From: Henriciella sp.
Lineage (GTDB): Bacteria; Pseudomonadota; Alphaproteobacteria; Caulobacterales; Hyphomonadaceae
Assembly: GCF_029937755.1 (NCBI RefSeq)
Contig: NZ_JAPYPG010000001.1
Location: 310,001 to 374,000, forward strand
DNA: 64,000 nt
Direction: 5' to 3'
The translations under genes were made by a program, and so were the position numbers. The notes below the pieces were generated by a model. The model saw nothing but the letters and a program-made list of their open reading frames with translations. It was not told where the DNA came from and did no database searches. This document shows positions 8,412 to 17,041 of this stretch, piece by piece. Position 1 is the first letter of the stretch. Each line of letters opens with the position of its first letter.

Positions 8412-10166
8412 TCGGCGCACGTGTGGCGCAGCGGTATCGCGCCACATCCGCTCCATTTCCGCAATGATGCGCGGCCAGTGGCTGTATAGAAGGTACTGGC
8501 CAGCATCCTCGATAGGGATGAGCTCAACCCCGGGTACTGTGGACGCAAACAGCTCGAACATGTCCGGCGTGAACACATTGTCCTGCATGCCATGGACAAT
8601 CCGGAACGGACATTTGACCCGTCGTGCCGTCTCTCGCCGGTCGTTCAGGGCCAGCCGGATTTCAGCGACAAGCCCGTTCGCCCCCTGACGTACTGTGTGA
8701 CGCAGACCGTCCAGAATGACCTGCTTGACCTCAGGGCGCCTGGCCACGCGCTGCTCCAGCGGAGAGTCGCGGTGCAGCGTACGGAGCAGGAAGTCATCCC
8801 GGCCCGTATCGATAAAGGCGACCGTGGCCCGCGCGATGAAGCCTATGGCAGACGGCGCGCGCAGCAGCGTGGTGGCCATGACGCGGTGATGCCATGGTAA
8901 GTCGCGCTCCATGCCCTCTTCCCAGCTTGTTTCCCCGCCCACCGACAGGACGGCGCGTACGCGCTGAGGTTTCCGGGCGGCGAAGTCCTGAGCGTGGATC
9001 ATGCCGTTGGCATGCCCGACCAGCAGGACGGGGCCGGTCTCCAGCCTGTCGAGCAGCTCGCTATAGGAATTCGTTGTGATCTCGATACGCTCTTCCGGCG
9101 TGGCGCTGGAGATCCCGTCGGAAAGGCCGAAGCCGGGCCGGGACGGCGCGATGACGCGCCAGCCTTGCCGGGCAAGGGCCTCGACACTCGGATGGGTCCA
9201 GGCAGGTCCGAGATAAATATGATGGAAGAAGAGAACCGGCCGGCCGTTCGGATCGCCCTGCTCCAGCCAGGCCAGCCGGCGGCCATCGGAGAGCGTCATC
9301 TGGTGCTGGGTCAGCCAGCGGTCGATTTCCCGGCGGGCGGGCGCCTGGCGCGCCACGGCGCCGGCCGCATTCATCGTTGCCCCGTAACTGGTCAGGACAC
9401 GAACCGCCTCCGTCACTGTTTTAACGTCGAGCTTGGAAAGTATGGCCCGGATCTGCGTGCGTACGGTCGCAACCTTGGCGCCCCGGTCGCGCGCAATGGC
9501 CTCCGGCGCTTCGCCACGGGCCAGCCGCAAGGCCACGTCCAGCTCAGCCTGGGAAAGGCCATATGCGGCCATCAGCTTTTTGCCCATCGACATGTTGAGA
9601 TGGACATCGACAGCGGCGACCAGGATCGCATCGTCGCTCGCCGTGCCCGGTCCGGCGTGCAGGCTGATCCGTGTGGCAAGCAGTCTGGTATCGATGCCGT
9701 CCGGTCCGAGAGCCGTAGGAAGCAGCAGGAACTGGCCCTGCTCGCTGGCAGGGGCGTTCGGGTTAACCCAGGCCCTGAGTCTTACGATCGCGTCAGCATC
9801 AAGCTCAAGATCGGCAAGCCCCTGCGGCATGCGCCCGCCCAACAGATCAAGACACACCTGATTGGCGGCAATAATCTCGCAATCAGGTTTCATCACAAGG
9901 GCAGGACCGGGCATCTGATCGGTCATCTGGCGCGCCGTCTCCTCACGCGCTTCAACCCGGCCCATCCGGTCAAGAATGGCGAGCGCACGCTGGAAATGAG
10001 TATTGACGCTGTCGGCCTGGAAAGCCGCGTCACCCTGGCGTTCAGGGAGCCCGGAAACGTAATCAGACCATGCCGAGAGCAGGGCCTCATAGCGTTCGGG
10101 ATTCAACGTGGTTGCATATGTCTCATCAACCACCCGGTCTGCTTGCGGCCCGTCTGAATTTGCCAA
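8385..10166 (-). CDS. PAS-like / LuxR-type HTH regulator fused to an alpha/beta-hydrolase domain lacking catalytic residues
   Basis: 593 residues. A PAS-like sensor region spans about 83-190 ('PALVMKPDCEIIAANQVCLDLLGG'), a LuxR-type HTH about 201-260 ('YGLSQAELDVALRLARG', 'KVATVRTQIRAILSKL'), and an alpha/beta-hydrolase fold about 295-585 ('RPVLFFHHIYLGP', 'VIAPSRPGFGLSD'). At the nucleophile elbow the expected G-x-S-x-G reads GHANG, with Ala386 (GCC, bases 9009-9011) in place of Ser. The expected catalytic His near the C-terminus reads 'EDAGQYLLY', giving Gln557. The acid D529 in 'VHGMQDNVF' remains. The fold is therefore probably a ligand-binding module controlling the HTH. Divergent from a Bcr/CflA exporter, a plausible target. 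Convergent overlap of 27 bases with the DUF924 gene. Confidence 0.85.
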   Translation of the reverse strand: MANSDGPQADRVVDETYATTLNPERYEALLSAWSDYVSGLPERQGDAAFQADSVNTHFQRALAILDRMGRVEAREETARQMTDQMPGPALVMKPDCEIIAANQVCLDLLGGRMPQGLADLELDADAIVRLRAWVNPNAPASEQGQFLLLPTALGPDGIDTRLLATRISLHAGPGTASDDAILVAAVDVHLNMSMGKKLMAAYGLSQAELDVALRLARGEAPEAIARDRGAKVATVRTQIRAILSKLDVKTVTEAVRVLTSYGATMNAAGAVARQAPARREIDRWLTQHQMTLSDGRRLAWLEQGDPNGRPVLFFHHIYLGPAWTHPSVEALARQGWRVIAPSRPGFGLSDGISSATPEERIEITTNSYSELLDRLETGPVLLVGHANGMIHAQDFAARKPQRVRAVLSVGGETSWEEGMERDLPWHHRVMATTLLRAPSAIGFIARATVAFIDTGRDDFLLRTLHRDSPLEQRVARRPEVKQVILDGLRHTVRQGANGLVAEIRLALNDRRETARRVKCPFRIVHGMQDNVFTPDMFELFASTVPGVELIPIEDAGQYLLYSHWPRIIAEMERMWRDTAAPHVRRSKAGARFA

Positions 10167-10248
10167 GTAATTGCCCCATGATCCTGGTTAAACCCGGCCC
10201 GGTTCGCAGCGCTTTTTCACGCAAATACGTGACAAAACCTGCAGTATT

Positions 10249-10264
10249 TCATCATTTTTGATGA
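10249..10264. promoter_or_regulatory. Inverted repeat in the regulator/exporter divergent region
   Basis: TCATCA (10249-10254) and TGATGA (10259-10264) around TTTT, within the 264-base gap between the LuxR-hydrolase gene (start 10166) and the Bcr/CflA gene (start 10431). A second short repeat, CACG-N6-CGTG, lies near 10218. Candidate operator only; LuxR-type HTHs often bind such dyads. Nothing else recognised in this gap. Confidence 0.35.
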
Positions 10265-10430
10265 TGCGACGATTGAGGCGCAAAGGCAATAGTTGCTAAC
10301 GAAACCGTAATGCAGTGTGTGGGACGCACGTTGAGAAGCGGGCGGAGCTGGTTTATTTCCGGTTCCGCCCGTTGCCGTTTCTACCGATCAGGACCAGATA
10401 GGCCTCCGGTCTGGCGGAAGGGAAATTCTC

Positions 10431-11687
10431 ATGGATGCTCAACAGAATTCCCGGCCCGCCCTCGCACAGGCCCGCCCTGACCTGCCGATGCCGCTCTGGG
10501 AATTCGTTGGCCTGATCGCGGCCATGATGGCGCTCAACGCGCTCGCCATCGACACCATGCTGCCGGCGCTTCACGAAATCTCCAGGTCCTATGCGCTGCA
10601 AAAGCAGAACGACCAGCAGCTCGTCATCTTTTCCTATGTGCTGGGCTTTGGTGCGCCACAGCTTGTTTTCGGGCCAATCTCTGACAGTTTCGGCCGCAAG
10701 AAGGTCGTGCTTGGCTGTATCGCGGCCTACGCCGTTACAGGGTTCGCCTGCATGGCGGCGACGAGCTTCAGCATGCTGCTCGCCACACGCTTCCTGCAGG
10801 GGATCGCTGCCTCCGGTATCCGGGTGATCGCCGTGTCCGTGGTGCGCGACCTGATGGGCGGGCGCGCCATGGCCCGGATCATGTCGCTTGTCATGACGGT
10901 TTTCATGGTCGTACCGATCCTCGCCCCGTCGATTGGCCAGGGCGTGATGCTGTTTGCCCCCTGGCAGTGGACCTTCGGCATTCTCGGCCTTGCGGGAATT
11001 GCCATGTTCTTCTGGATTTCGGCCCGTCTGCCGGAAACGCTGCCGGCCGAGGACCGCTCGCCGCTCAACCTCAAGGGCTCCTTCCGCGCCTACAGGCAGG
11101 TGGTCACGAACCGGGTGACTTTCGGATATATGTGCGCGAGCGGCGTCATCTTCGGCGCCCTCTTTTCCTATGTCGCCTCCTCCGAACAGGTCTTCCGGGA
11201 CGTCTTCGACAAGGCCGATACCTTTGTTCTCTGGTTTGCGGGGATCGCAGGCGCGCTGTCAGTGGCAAACTACATGAACTCACGCATCGTCGAGCGGCTC
11301 GGCATGCGCCGGGTCAGCCACAGCGTGCTGCTCGCTTTCATCGTGATCGCGGCGGTAAACACGATCCTGATGGCAACGCTGGGACAGAAGCTCGCCATTT
11401 TCTATCCGCTGTTCGCGCTGACCTTTGCCTGTTTCGGCCTGATCGGGGCAAACTTCAATTCGCTCGCCATGGAGCCGCTTGGCAAGATCGCGGGCACGGG
11501 GTCTGCCGCCTATGGCTTCATGACCACGACGGTTGCCAGCTTCTTCGGCTGGATGGTCGCAAGCCGCTTCGACGGCAGCGTGGTCCCGATCCTCGAAGGC
11601 TATGTCGGCCTCGGCCTGACCTGTCTTGTCATTGTGCTGGTGACCGAGCGCGGCCGCCTGTTCGGCTCGCGCGACGACGTGATGTAG
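10431..11687 (+). CDS. Bcr/CflA-type MFS multidrug exporter
   Basis: 418 residues with twelve hydrophobic segments and MFS signatures of drug:H+ antiporter family DHA1: acidic residue in TM1 ('ALAIDTMLPALHEI'), the loop 2-3 motif 'GPISDSFGRKKV', and 'RFLQGIAASGIRVIAVSVVRDL' in TM4. These blocks are characteristic of the Bcr/CflA subgroup that exports drugs and small metabolites. ATG at 10431 follows a weak GGAA. Divergent from the LuxR-hydrolase regulator. Substrate cannot be predicted. Confidence 0.9.
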   Translation: MDAQQNSRPALAQARPDLPMPLWEFVGLIAAMMALNALAIDTMLPALHEISRSYALQKQNDQQLVIFSYVLGFGAPQLVFGPISDSFGRKKVVLGCIAAYAVTGFACMAATSFSMLLATRFLQGIAASGIRVIAVSVVRDLMGGRAMARIMSLVMTVFMVVPILAPSIGQGVMLFAPWQWTFGILGLAGIAMFFWISARLPETLPAEDRSPLNLKGSFRAYRQVVTNRVTFGYMCASGVIFGALFSYVASSEQVFRDVFDKADTFVLWFAGIAGALSVANYMNSRIVERLGMRRVSHSVLLAFIVIAAVNTILMATLGQKLAIFYPLFALTFACFGLIGANFNSLAMEPLGKIAGTGSAAYGFMTTTVASFFGWMVASRFDGSVVPILEGYVGLGLTCLVIVLVTERGRLFGSRDDVM

Positions 11688-11695
11688 GCGGCCGG

Positions 11696-13114
11696 CTAGC
11701 GCTTGCGGCTGAGCGTGCGGACGCGCTGCTCGATCAGGCGGACCACCGTGCCGGCAACATCCTTGTCGGTGGCGGCCTCGATGCCTTCCAGCCCCGGCGA
11801 GGAATTGACCTCAAGCACCACCGGCCCGGCCTTCGACTGGAGGATATCCACGCCCGCAAGGTTGAGCCCGAGCCGCTTGGCGGCGGCGACCGCAATCTTC
11901 TTTTCCCCCGGTGACAGCGTAATGGCGGTCGCCTGGCCGCCCCGGTGGAGGTTGGAGCGGAATTCACCCTCCTGTGCCTGCCGCTTCATCGCGGCGACCA
12001 CACGGCCCCCGATGACGAGACAGCGCACATCCGCCCCCGCAGCTTCCTTAACGAATTCCTGCACGAGGAAGTTCGCATCCAGTCCGCGGAACGCATCGAC
12101 CAGGCTTTCGGCGGCTTTCTTTGTCTCGGCCAGCACAACGCCCCGTCCCTGCGTCGACTCCAGAAGCTTCAGGACGACGGGACCGGACCCGACGAGGCCG
12201 ACCAGGTCCTTGGTATCCTTTGGCGAATTGGCGAAGGCGGTCACCGGCATGGCGATGCCCGCTTGCGAGAGCAGCTGGTGAGCAAGCAGTTTGTCGCGCG
12301 AGGCTCCGATGGAAGCTGGCGGATTGAGACACCAGGCGCCCGTGCCTTCGAACTGGCGCAGAACGGCCATGCCGTAACTCGTCATCGAGGCCCCGATACG
12401 CGGGATCACGGCGTCATAGGATGGCAGCGTCTTGCCGTCATAATGGACTTCCGGCGCCTTCGCCTCGATCTTCATGTAACAGCGCGATGTGTTGATCGGC
12501 TCGATGATGTGTCCGCGCGAACGGGCGGAATCGAGCAGGCGCCGGGAGGAATAATTGTCCGGCTCGCGCGTCAGCAGGGCGATGCGCAGCGGCCGGCTGG
12601 CCGGACGGCGCGGCTTGATCGTGTCGTAGAGATCATAGCTCAGCCGCGGCTGGACGAAGGATTTGTCCGGGCTCACCACCGTCTTCTCGCCAAAGGCCGA
12701 GCGGCCGAGCAGCATGCGGTAGGACATCGTTTCGCGATTGGTCAGCGTGATCTCGATGGTGCGCCGCTCACGCCCGATCTGCATCTCCGCGGCGATAACA
12801 TAGCGAAGCTCTGTCTGTCCGTTCGAACTCGTCACATCGCGGCGGTCCACCACAGGGGCGGTACAGACGATTTCGAGCTTCGGCCGCTCCGGGTCGGGCT
12901 GGATCAGGAAGCGGACCTGTGGGCTTTCAGGCTTGCCGAAAGTCTCGATGACTTCGGCATGCAGGGCGGAGGTCCGTGCACCGGTATCCACCTTTGCCTT
13001 GATGGCCGGCAGCCCGAGTTTCGGCAGCGCCAGCCACTCTTCCCAGCCCAGTTCAAGCATGTCGGCCATCGTAGTTTCCCCGGCGATTTCCGCCGCTCTC
13101 TGATCGAGTGTCAT
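11696..13114 (-). CDS. Fused RimB-like retropepsin-type protease and RimK-type glutamate ligase
   Basis: 472 residues with two domains. The N-terminal part (about 17-165) is the RimB/DUF785 'RimK-associated' protease with the aspartyl-protease-like motif '[14 protein letters not shown]' (D43) and 'RMLLGRSAF'. The C-terminal part (about 174-472) is an ATP-grasp ligase of the RimK family ('[18 protein letters not shown]', '[11 protein letters not shown]', '[14 protein letters not shown]', Mg ligands around E435/N437). In species with separate genes RimK adds glutamates to the C-terminus of ribosomal protein S6 and RimB trims them, so ligase and trimmer are combined here. An alternative ATG at 13069 with GGGG eight bases before it would remove 15 residues. 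Neighbours (MFS exporter convergent, mltF divergent) give no functional hint. Confidence 0.88.
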   Translation of the reverse strand: MTLDQRAAEIAGETTMADMLELGWEEWLALPKLGLPAIKAKVDTGARTSALHAEVIETFGKPESPQVRFLIQPDPERPKLEIVCTAPVVDRRDVTSSNGQTELRYVIAAEMQIGRERRTIEITLTNRETMSYRMLLGRSAFGEKTVVSPDKSFVQPRLSYDLYDTIKPRRPASRPLRIALLTREPDNYSSRRLLDSARSRGHIIEPINTSRCYMKIEAKAPEVHYDGKTLPSYDAVIPRIGASMTSYGMAVLRQFEGTGAWCLNPPASIGASRDKLLAHQLLSQAGIAMPVTAFANSPKDTKDLVGLVGSGPVVLKLLESTQGRGVVLAETKKAAESLVDAFRGLDANFLVQEFVKEAAGADVRCLVIGGRVVAAMKRQAQEGEFRSNLHRGGQATAITLSPGEKKIAVAAAKRLGLNLAGVDILQSKAGPVVLEVNSSPGLEGIEAATDKDVAGTVVRLIEQRVRTLSRKR

Positions 13115-13193
13115 CTCGCATGCAAGCGGTTTTCGCCGAACCGCTGACTCGCTTATTAATTGAACATTTGCCTTTCGGCCCCATTGTTAAGGT

Positions 13194-14576
13194 ATGGATA
13201 AGAAAGTTCGCATTGGCCTCGTGGCCGGCGCGACCCTCCTTGCAGGCCTTGGCATGACACAGTGCCGGTCAGCGCAGGAAACTGCGCTCGTGAACGATTC
13301 AACCACGATCGAAAGCGTTAAGGATTCGGGCGATCTCGTCGTGCTCACGCTCAAAGGGCCGACCACGTATCGAGACGGCGAGGACGGCGCCAACGGTTAT
13401 GAAGTCGATATGATCCAGGCATTCGCCGAGGATCTCGGCCTGACCCCGCGCTTCGTCGCCATGGACGACATCGACGACCTGATCGAGGCGATCGAGGACG
13501 GACGGGGCCATGTCGGCGCCGCCGGCCTGACAATCACCGACCTGCGCGCCGAGCGCGTCAATTTCGGCCCAGCCTACAAGAATGTCGAAGAAAGCCTCGT
13601 CTGCCATCAGGGCGGCCCTGCGCCCACGACGCTGGATGAAATGGGTGGGGTGAACCTCACCGTCATGGCCGGCTCCTCCTATGTCGAGACGCTGGAACGC
13701 CTGAAGGCCGATCACCCGCAACTCAAATGGAAAGCGCGGCCCGCAGGCTCCGCCATGCCGATGCTGATCTCTGTCGCCGAAGGCCGGATCGACTGTACCG
13801 TCGCCGACAGCCACATCGCCGAGTATGCCCGCCGGCTCTATCCTGATCTCGTCATGCCCATGGCCCTGACCACGGACCAGCCCCTGGGCTGGATCTATAA
13901 TGGCAAGCTGGAAGGCATGGACGACACGCTGACCGACTGGTTCAGCCAGGCGCACGCAAGCGGCTATCTGGAAACCCTCGATGAGCGCTGGTTCGGCCAT
14001 CTGGACGAGTTCGACTATGTCGAGGTCCTGCGGTTCGTGGAACGGGTGGAAGACCGCCTGCCCGAATACCGCACCTATTTCGAGACCGCCGCCCAGGAGA
14101 CGACGTTCGACTGGCACCTGCTCGCCGCCCAGGCTTATCAGGAATCCCACTGGGACGCAGACGCCGTCAGCCCGACCGGTGTGCGCGGCCTGATGATGCT
14201 GACCCTGCCCACGGCAAAGGAACTCGGCGTCAATGACCGCACCGACCCGGCCCAAAGCGTCGATGGGGGCGCGCGCTATCTGCAGCGGCTCTACGACCGC
14301 CTGCCTGATGGCGTGACCGGCGAGGACCGGACCTGGTTTGCGCTCGCCGCCTACAATATCGGAATGGGCCACATCTATGATGCCCGCCGGCTGGCCGAGC
14401 GCCGGGGCCTCGACAAGAATAGCTGGGAAGACCTCGAACAGGTCCTGCCCCTGCTTTCCAAGCGGCAGTTCTATTCAACCGTGCGCCACGGCTATGCCCG
14501 CGGCTACGAGCCGGTGCGCTATGTCAGCAAGATCCGCGATTACTACAACATGCTGCGGGCCAACGTGCCGGTCTAG
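13194..14576 (+). CDS. mltF: Membrane-bound lytic murein transglycosylase MltF
   Basis: 460 residues. N-terminal hydrophobic segment (6-21), a type-3 solute-binding domain (about 45-270, 'YEVDMIQAFAEDLGL', 'GHVGAAGLTIT') and a C-terminal SLT transglycosylase domain (about 295-425) with catalytic Glu E317 in 'AQAYQESHWD', then 'SPTGVRGLMMLTLPTA' and 'AAYNIGMGHI'. This two-domain layout is specific for MltF, which cleaves peptidoglycan between MurNAc and GlcNAc. A Cys at 24 is preceded by 'GMTQ', a poor lipobox, so anchoring may be by the uncleaved hydrophobic segment. Convergent with ecm, 15 bases apart. Confidence 0.93.
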   Translation: MDKKVRIGLVAGATLLAGLGMTQCRSAQETALVNDSTTIESVKDSGDLVVLTLKGPTTYRDGEDGANGYEVDMIQAFAEDLGLTPRFVAMDDIDDLIEAIEDGRGHVGAAGLTITDLRAERVNFGPAYKNVEESLVCHQGGPAPTTLDEMGGVNLTVMAGSSYVETLERLKADHPQLKWKARPAGSAMPMLISVAEGRIDCTVADSHIAEYARRLYPDLVMPMALTTDQPLGWIYNGKLEGMDDTLTDWFSQAHASGYLETLDERWFGHLDEFDYVEVLRFVERVEDRLPEYRTYFETAAQETTFDWHLLAAQAYQESHWDADAVSPTGVRGLMMLTLPTAKELGVNDRTDPAQSVDGGARYLQRLYDRLPDGVTGEDRTWFALAAYNIGMGHIYDARRLAERRGLDKNSWEDLEQVLPLLSKRQFYSTVRHGYARGYEPVRYVSKIRDYYNMLRANVPV

Positions 14577-14591
14577 ACAGCGCGGCTGGCG

Positions 14592-16580
14592 CTAGACTTT
14601 CTCCAGCCATGCGCCTTCAACGACATCGACAACATCGCTCATGATGTCCGTGATCATGAAGTCCTTCGGCGTGTAGACGCGGCGCACGCCCATCTGCTTC
14701 AGCGCGCGCTCATCCTCAGGCGGGATGATGCCACCGACCACCAGCGGCACGTTTTCGAGCCCGGCCTTGCGCAGCTCGGCAATCGTGTCGCGGACGAGAT
14801 CGAGATGGCTGCCCGACAGGATGGACAGGCCAACGACGTGGGCGTCTGACTCCTTTGCCTGAGCGACGATTTCGGCCGGTGTGAAACGGATCCCTTCATA
14901 GACGAGGTTCATGCCACAGGCGCGCGCCCGGCTGGCAATCTGCTCGGCACCGTTGGAATGGCCGTCGAGGCCCGGCTTGCCGAGGACATAGGTGAGCTGG
15001 CGGCCGAGCGCATCGGAGACCTGTTCGACGCGCTTCCGGGTCGCTTCAATATCTTCATCGCCCTGGCTATCGACAGTGAGCGCAACGCCCGTCGGCCCGC
15101 GATATTCGCCGAATACCTCACGCAGGGCACCGCCCCACTCGCCGGTCGTCACGCCAGCTTTCGCGGCAGCAATTGACGGCTCCATGATATTCTCGCCCGT
15201 CTCGGCTGCTTTCTTCAGCGCGGCAAGCGCATCATCGACGGCGGCCTGATCACGGTTGGCGCGCCAGTCACGCAGGGCGCGGACCTGTTCGGCCTCCAGC
15301 AGCGGATCGACGGTTTCGATGGTTTTCTCGCCAGCACTGAGCGGGCTGTCGGCGCTTTCCTGGTAGCGATTGACGCCAACGACGGTCTGCTGGCCGCTCT
15401 CGATGCCACGGATGCGCTCGACATGGGCGCCAACGAGGCTTTCCTTCATATAGCCGACCGACTCCACGGCACCGCCTTTGGCGTCGATCTTTGCGAGCTC
15501 GGCACGAGCCCCCTCTTTCAGCTCTTCGGTCTTGCCATCGATAACATGGCTGCCATCGAACAGGTCTTCATATTCGAGCAGGTCGGTCTCGTAGGCGAGG
15601 ATCTGCTGCAGGCGGAGCGACCATTGCTGGTCCCACGGGCGTGGCAGGCCCATGGCCTCGTTCCAGGCCGGCAGCTGCAGCGCGCGGCAGCGGGCGCGCT
15701 TGGACAGTGTCACCGCCAGCGCCTCCAGCAGGATGCGGTAGACATTGTTTTCCGGCTGCTGCTCGGTGAGCCCCAGAGAGTTTACCTGCACGCCATAGCG
15801 GAAGCGCAGGGCCTTTTCGTCTGTGACGCGATAGCGCTCACGGCCGATCTCTTCCCAGAGGTCGACGAAGGCGCGCATCTTACAAAGTTCCGTAACGAAA
15901 CGCACGCCTGCATTCACGAAGAAGGAAATGCGCCCGAAGACGGTCGGAAAGTCTTCTTCCGGAACTTGCTTGCCATCTTTCACCGCATCGAGCACAGCAC
16001 AGGCGGTCGCCAGCGCATAGGCAAGCTCCTGCTGCGGCGTCGCCCCGGCCTCCTGGAGGTGATAGGAGCAGACATTTAGAGGGTTCCATTTTGGAACTTC
16101 TGTGTAGCACCAGCTGACCATATCCGCGATCAGACGCATGCTCGGCTCCGGCGGGAAGACATAGGTGCCGCGCGAGAGATATTCCTTGATGATGTCGTTC
16201 TGCGTCGTGCCCCGGAGTTTGCTGCGGTCATCGCCGCGCTCATCGGCGAGCGCCACATAGAGCGCGAGCAGCCAGGCCGCCGGCGCATTGATTGTCATGG
16301 AGGTGTTCATTTCCTCCAGCGGCAAGCCATCGAACAGGGTGCGCATGTCGCCGAGATGGCTGACCGGAACGCCGACCTTGCCGACCTCCCCCCTGGCGAG
16401 CACATGGTCGCTATCAAAGGCCGTCTGCGTCGGTAGGTCGAAGGCGATGGAGAGCCCGGTCTGGCCGCGCGCCAGATTGCTCCGGTAGAGCGCGTTCGAC
16501 TTTTCAGCCGTCGAGTGCCCGGCATAGGTCCTGAAGATCCAGGGCCGGTCGGCATCGTGCTGATAGGGGCGCTCCGTCAT
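14592..16580 (-). CDS. ecm: Ethylmalonyl-CoA mutase (coenzyme B12-dependent)
   Basis: 662 residues from the ATG at 16580, which has GGAGGAAGAC directly before it; longer in-frame extensions lack family similarity. The N-terminal substrate barrel begins 'RPWIFRTYAGHSTAEKSNALYR' like MeaA/Ecm proteins rather than methylmalonyl-CoA mutase, with 'GLSIAFDLPTQ'. The C-terminal cobalamin domain carries DGHSNG (D539, H541), the DxHxxG B12 ligand motif, plus 'GLSILSGSH' and 'VVGGIIPPED'. It converts ethylmalonyl-CoA to methylsuccinyl-CoA in acetate assimilation. Ccr, which makes ethylmalonyl-CoA, is encoded 1.5 kb away, supporting Ecm over other mutases. Upstream region carries the TTGC/GCAA operator pair. 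Confidence 0.94.
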   Translation of the reverse strand: MTERPYQHDADRPWIFRTYAGHSTAEKSNALYRSNLARGQTGLSIAFDLPTQTAFDSDHVLARGEVGKVGVPVSHLGDMRTLFDGLPLEEMNTSMTINAPAAWLLALYVALADERGDDRSKLRGTTQNDIIKEYLSRGTYVFPPEPSMRLIADMVSWCYTEVPKWNPLNVCSYHLQEAGATPQQELAYALATACAVLDAVKDGKQVPEEDFPTVFGRISFFVNAGVRFVTELCKMRAFVDLWEEIGRERYRVTDEKALRFRYGVQVNSLGLTEQQPENNVYRILLEALAVTLSKRARCRALQLPAWNEAMGLPRPWDQQWSLRLQQILAYETDLLEYEDLFDGSHVIDGKTEELKEGARAELAKIDAKGGAVESVGYMKESLVGAHVERIRGIESGQQTVVGVNRYQESADSPLSAGEKTIETVDPLLEAEQVRALRDWRANRDQAAVDDALAALKKAAETGENIMEPSIAAAKAGVTTGEWGGALREVFGEYRGPTGVALTVDSQGDEDIEATRKRVEQVSDALGRQLTYVLGKPGLDGHSNGAEQIASRARACGMNLVYEGIRFTPAEIVAQAKESDAHVVGLSILSGSHLDLVRDTIAELRKAGLENVPLVVGGIIPPEDERALKQMGVRRVYTPKDFMITDIMSDVVDVVEGAWLEKV

Positions 16581-16597
16581 GTCTTCCTCCGTTCTTA

Positions 16598-16635
16598 TTG
16601 CGCCGCAACATGGACTGAACGTTGCGGAAGGGCAA
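16598..16635. promoter_or_regulatory. Two-part TTGC...GCAA operator between ecm and SemiSWEET gene
   Basis: TTGCGCCGCAA (16598-16608) and TTGC-N6-GCAA (16622-16635) lie 17 bases upstream of ecm and about 121 bases upstream of the divergent SemiSWEET gene. The same arrangement, sharing the 13-mer TTGCGCCGCAACA, occurs at 17940-17974 before ccr. Two independent dyads in matching order are unlikely by chance and suggest one regulator for both divergent promoter regions. Confidence 0.7.
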
Positions 16636-16756
16636 GTTTCCCCGCACGTCATCCTGCAGGCCGCTCGCCATGCAAGAAGTTTGCGTGAAAATCGCCGTGA
16701 CGGACAAGGCTGCCTCCTGTAGGAGGGGAGGGACCTTCTTCGATGGAGTTCCCCAC

Positions 16757-17041
16757 ATGGCAGACCTGATCGGCGGCCTGGCCGCCATCCTGACCACGCT
16801 TTCCTTCCTGCCGCAGGCAATCCTCGTGCTTCGCACCCGCAACACCGACAGCCTGTCGCTGGTAATGTATGTCATGTTCACCGTGGGGGTGTCGTGCTGG
16901 CTGGTTTACGGCCTCATGATTGCGAGCCTGCCTATCATTCTCGCCAATCTGGTCACCGTGGGTCTCGCGGCCATCATCCTGTCCATGAAGATCATCAACA
17001 CGGTGGCTTTCCACCGTGCGGCGAGCCCGAAAACTATATGA
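16757..17041 (+). CDS. SemiSWEET-family small sugar transporter (PQ-loop, MtN3-like)
   Basis: 94 residues with three membrane helices, the size of bacterial SemiSWEETs that function as dimers. The PQ-loop signature is clear: 'ILTTLSFLPQAILVLRTRNTDSLSL', then 'FTVGVSCWLVYGL' and 'PIILANLVTVGLA'. Start at 16757 is preceded by GGAG nine bases upstream; an upstream in-frame extension to 16622 runs through the operator and is not credible. It sits between ecm and the aminotransferase; its 3' end overlaps the convergent aminotransferase by eight bases. SemiSWEETs move sugars down gradients; substrate here is unknown and its link with ethylmalonyl-CoA metabolism is positional only. Confidence 0.85.
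   Translation: MADLIGGLAAILTTLSFLPQAILVLRTRNTDSLSLVMYVMFTVGVSCWLVYGLMIASLPIILANLVTVGLAAIILSMKIINTVAFHRAASPKTI

Noticed and set aside
13194-13265. Lipoprotein signal in MltF (Cys24)
   Set aside because: Residues before Cys are MTQ, a poor lipobox; treated as uncertain and not annotated as a lipoprotein.
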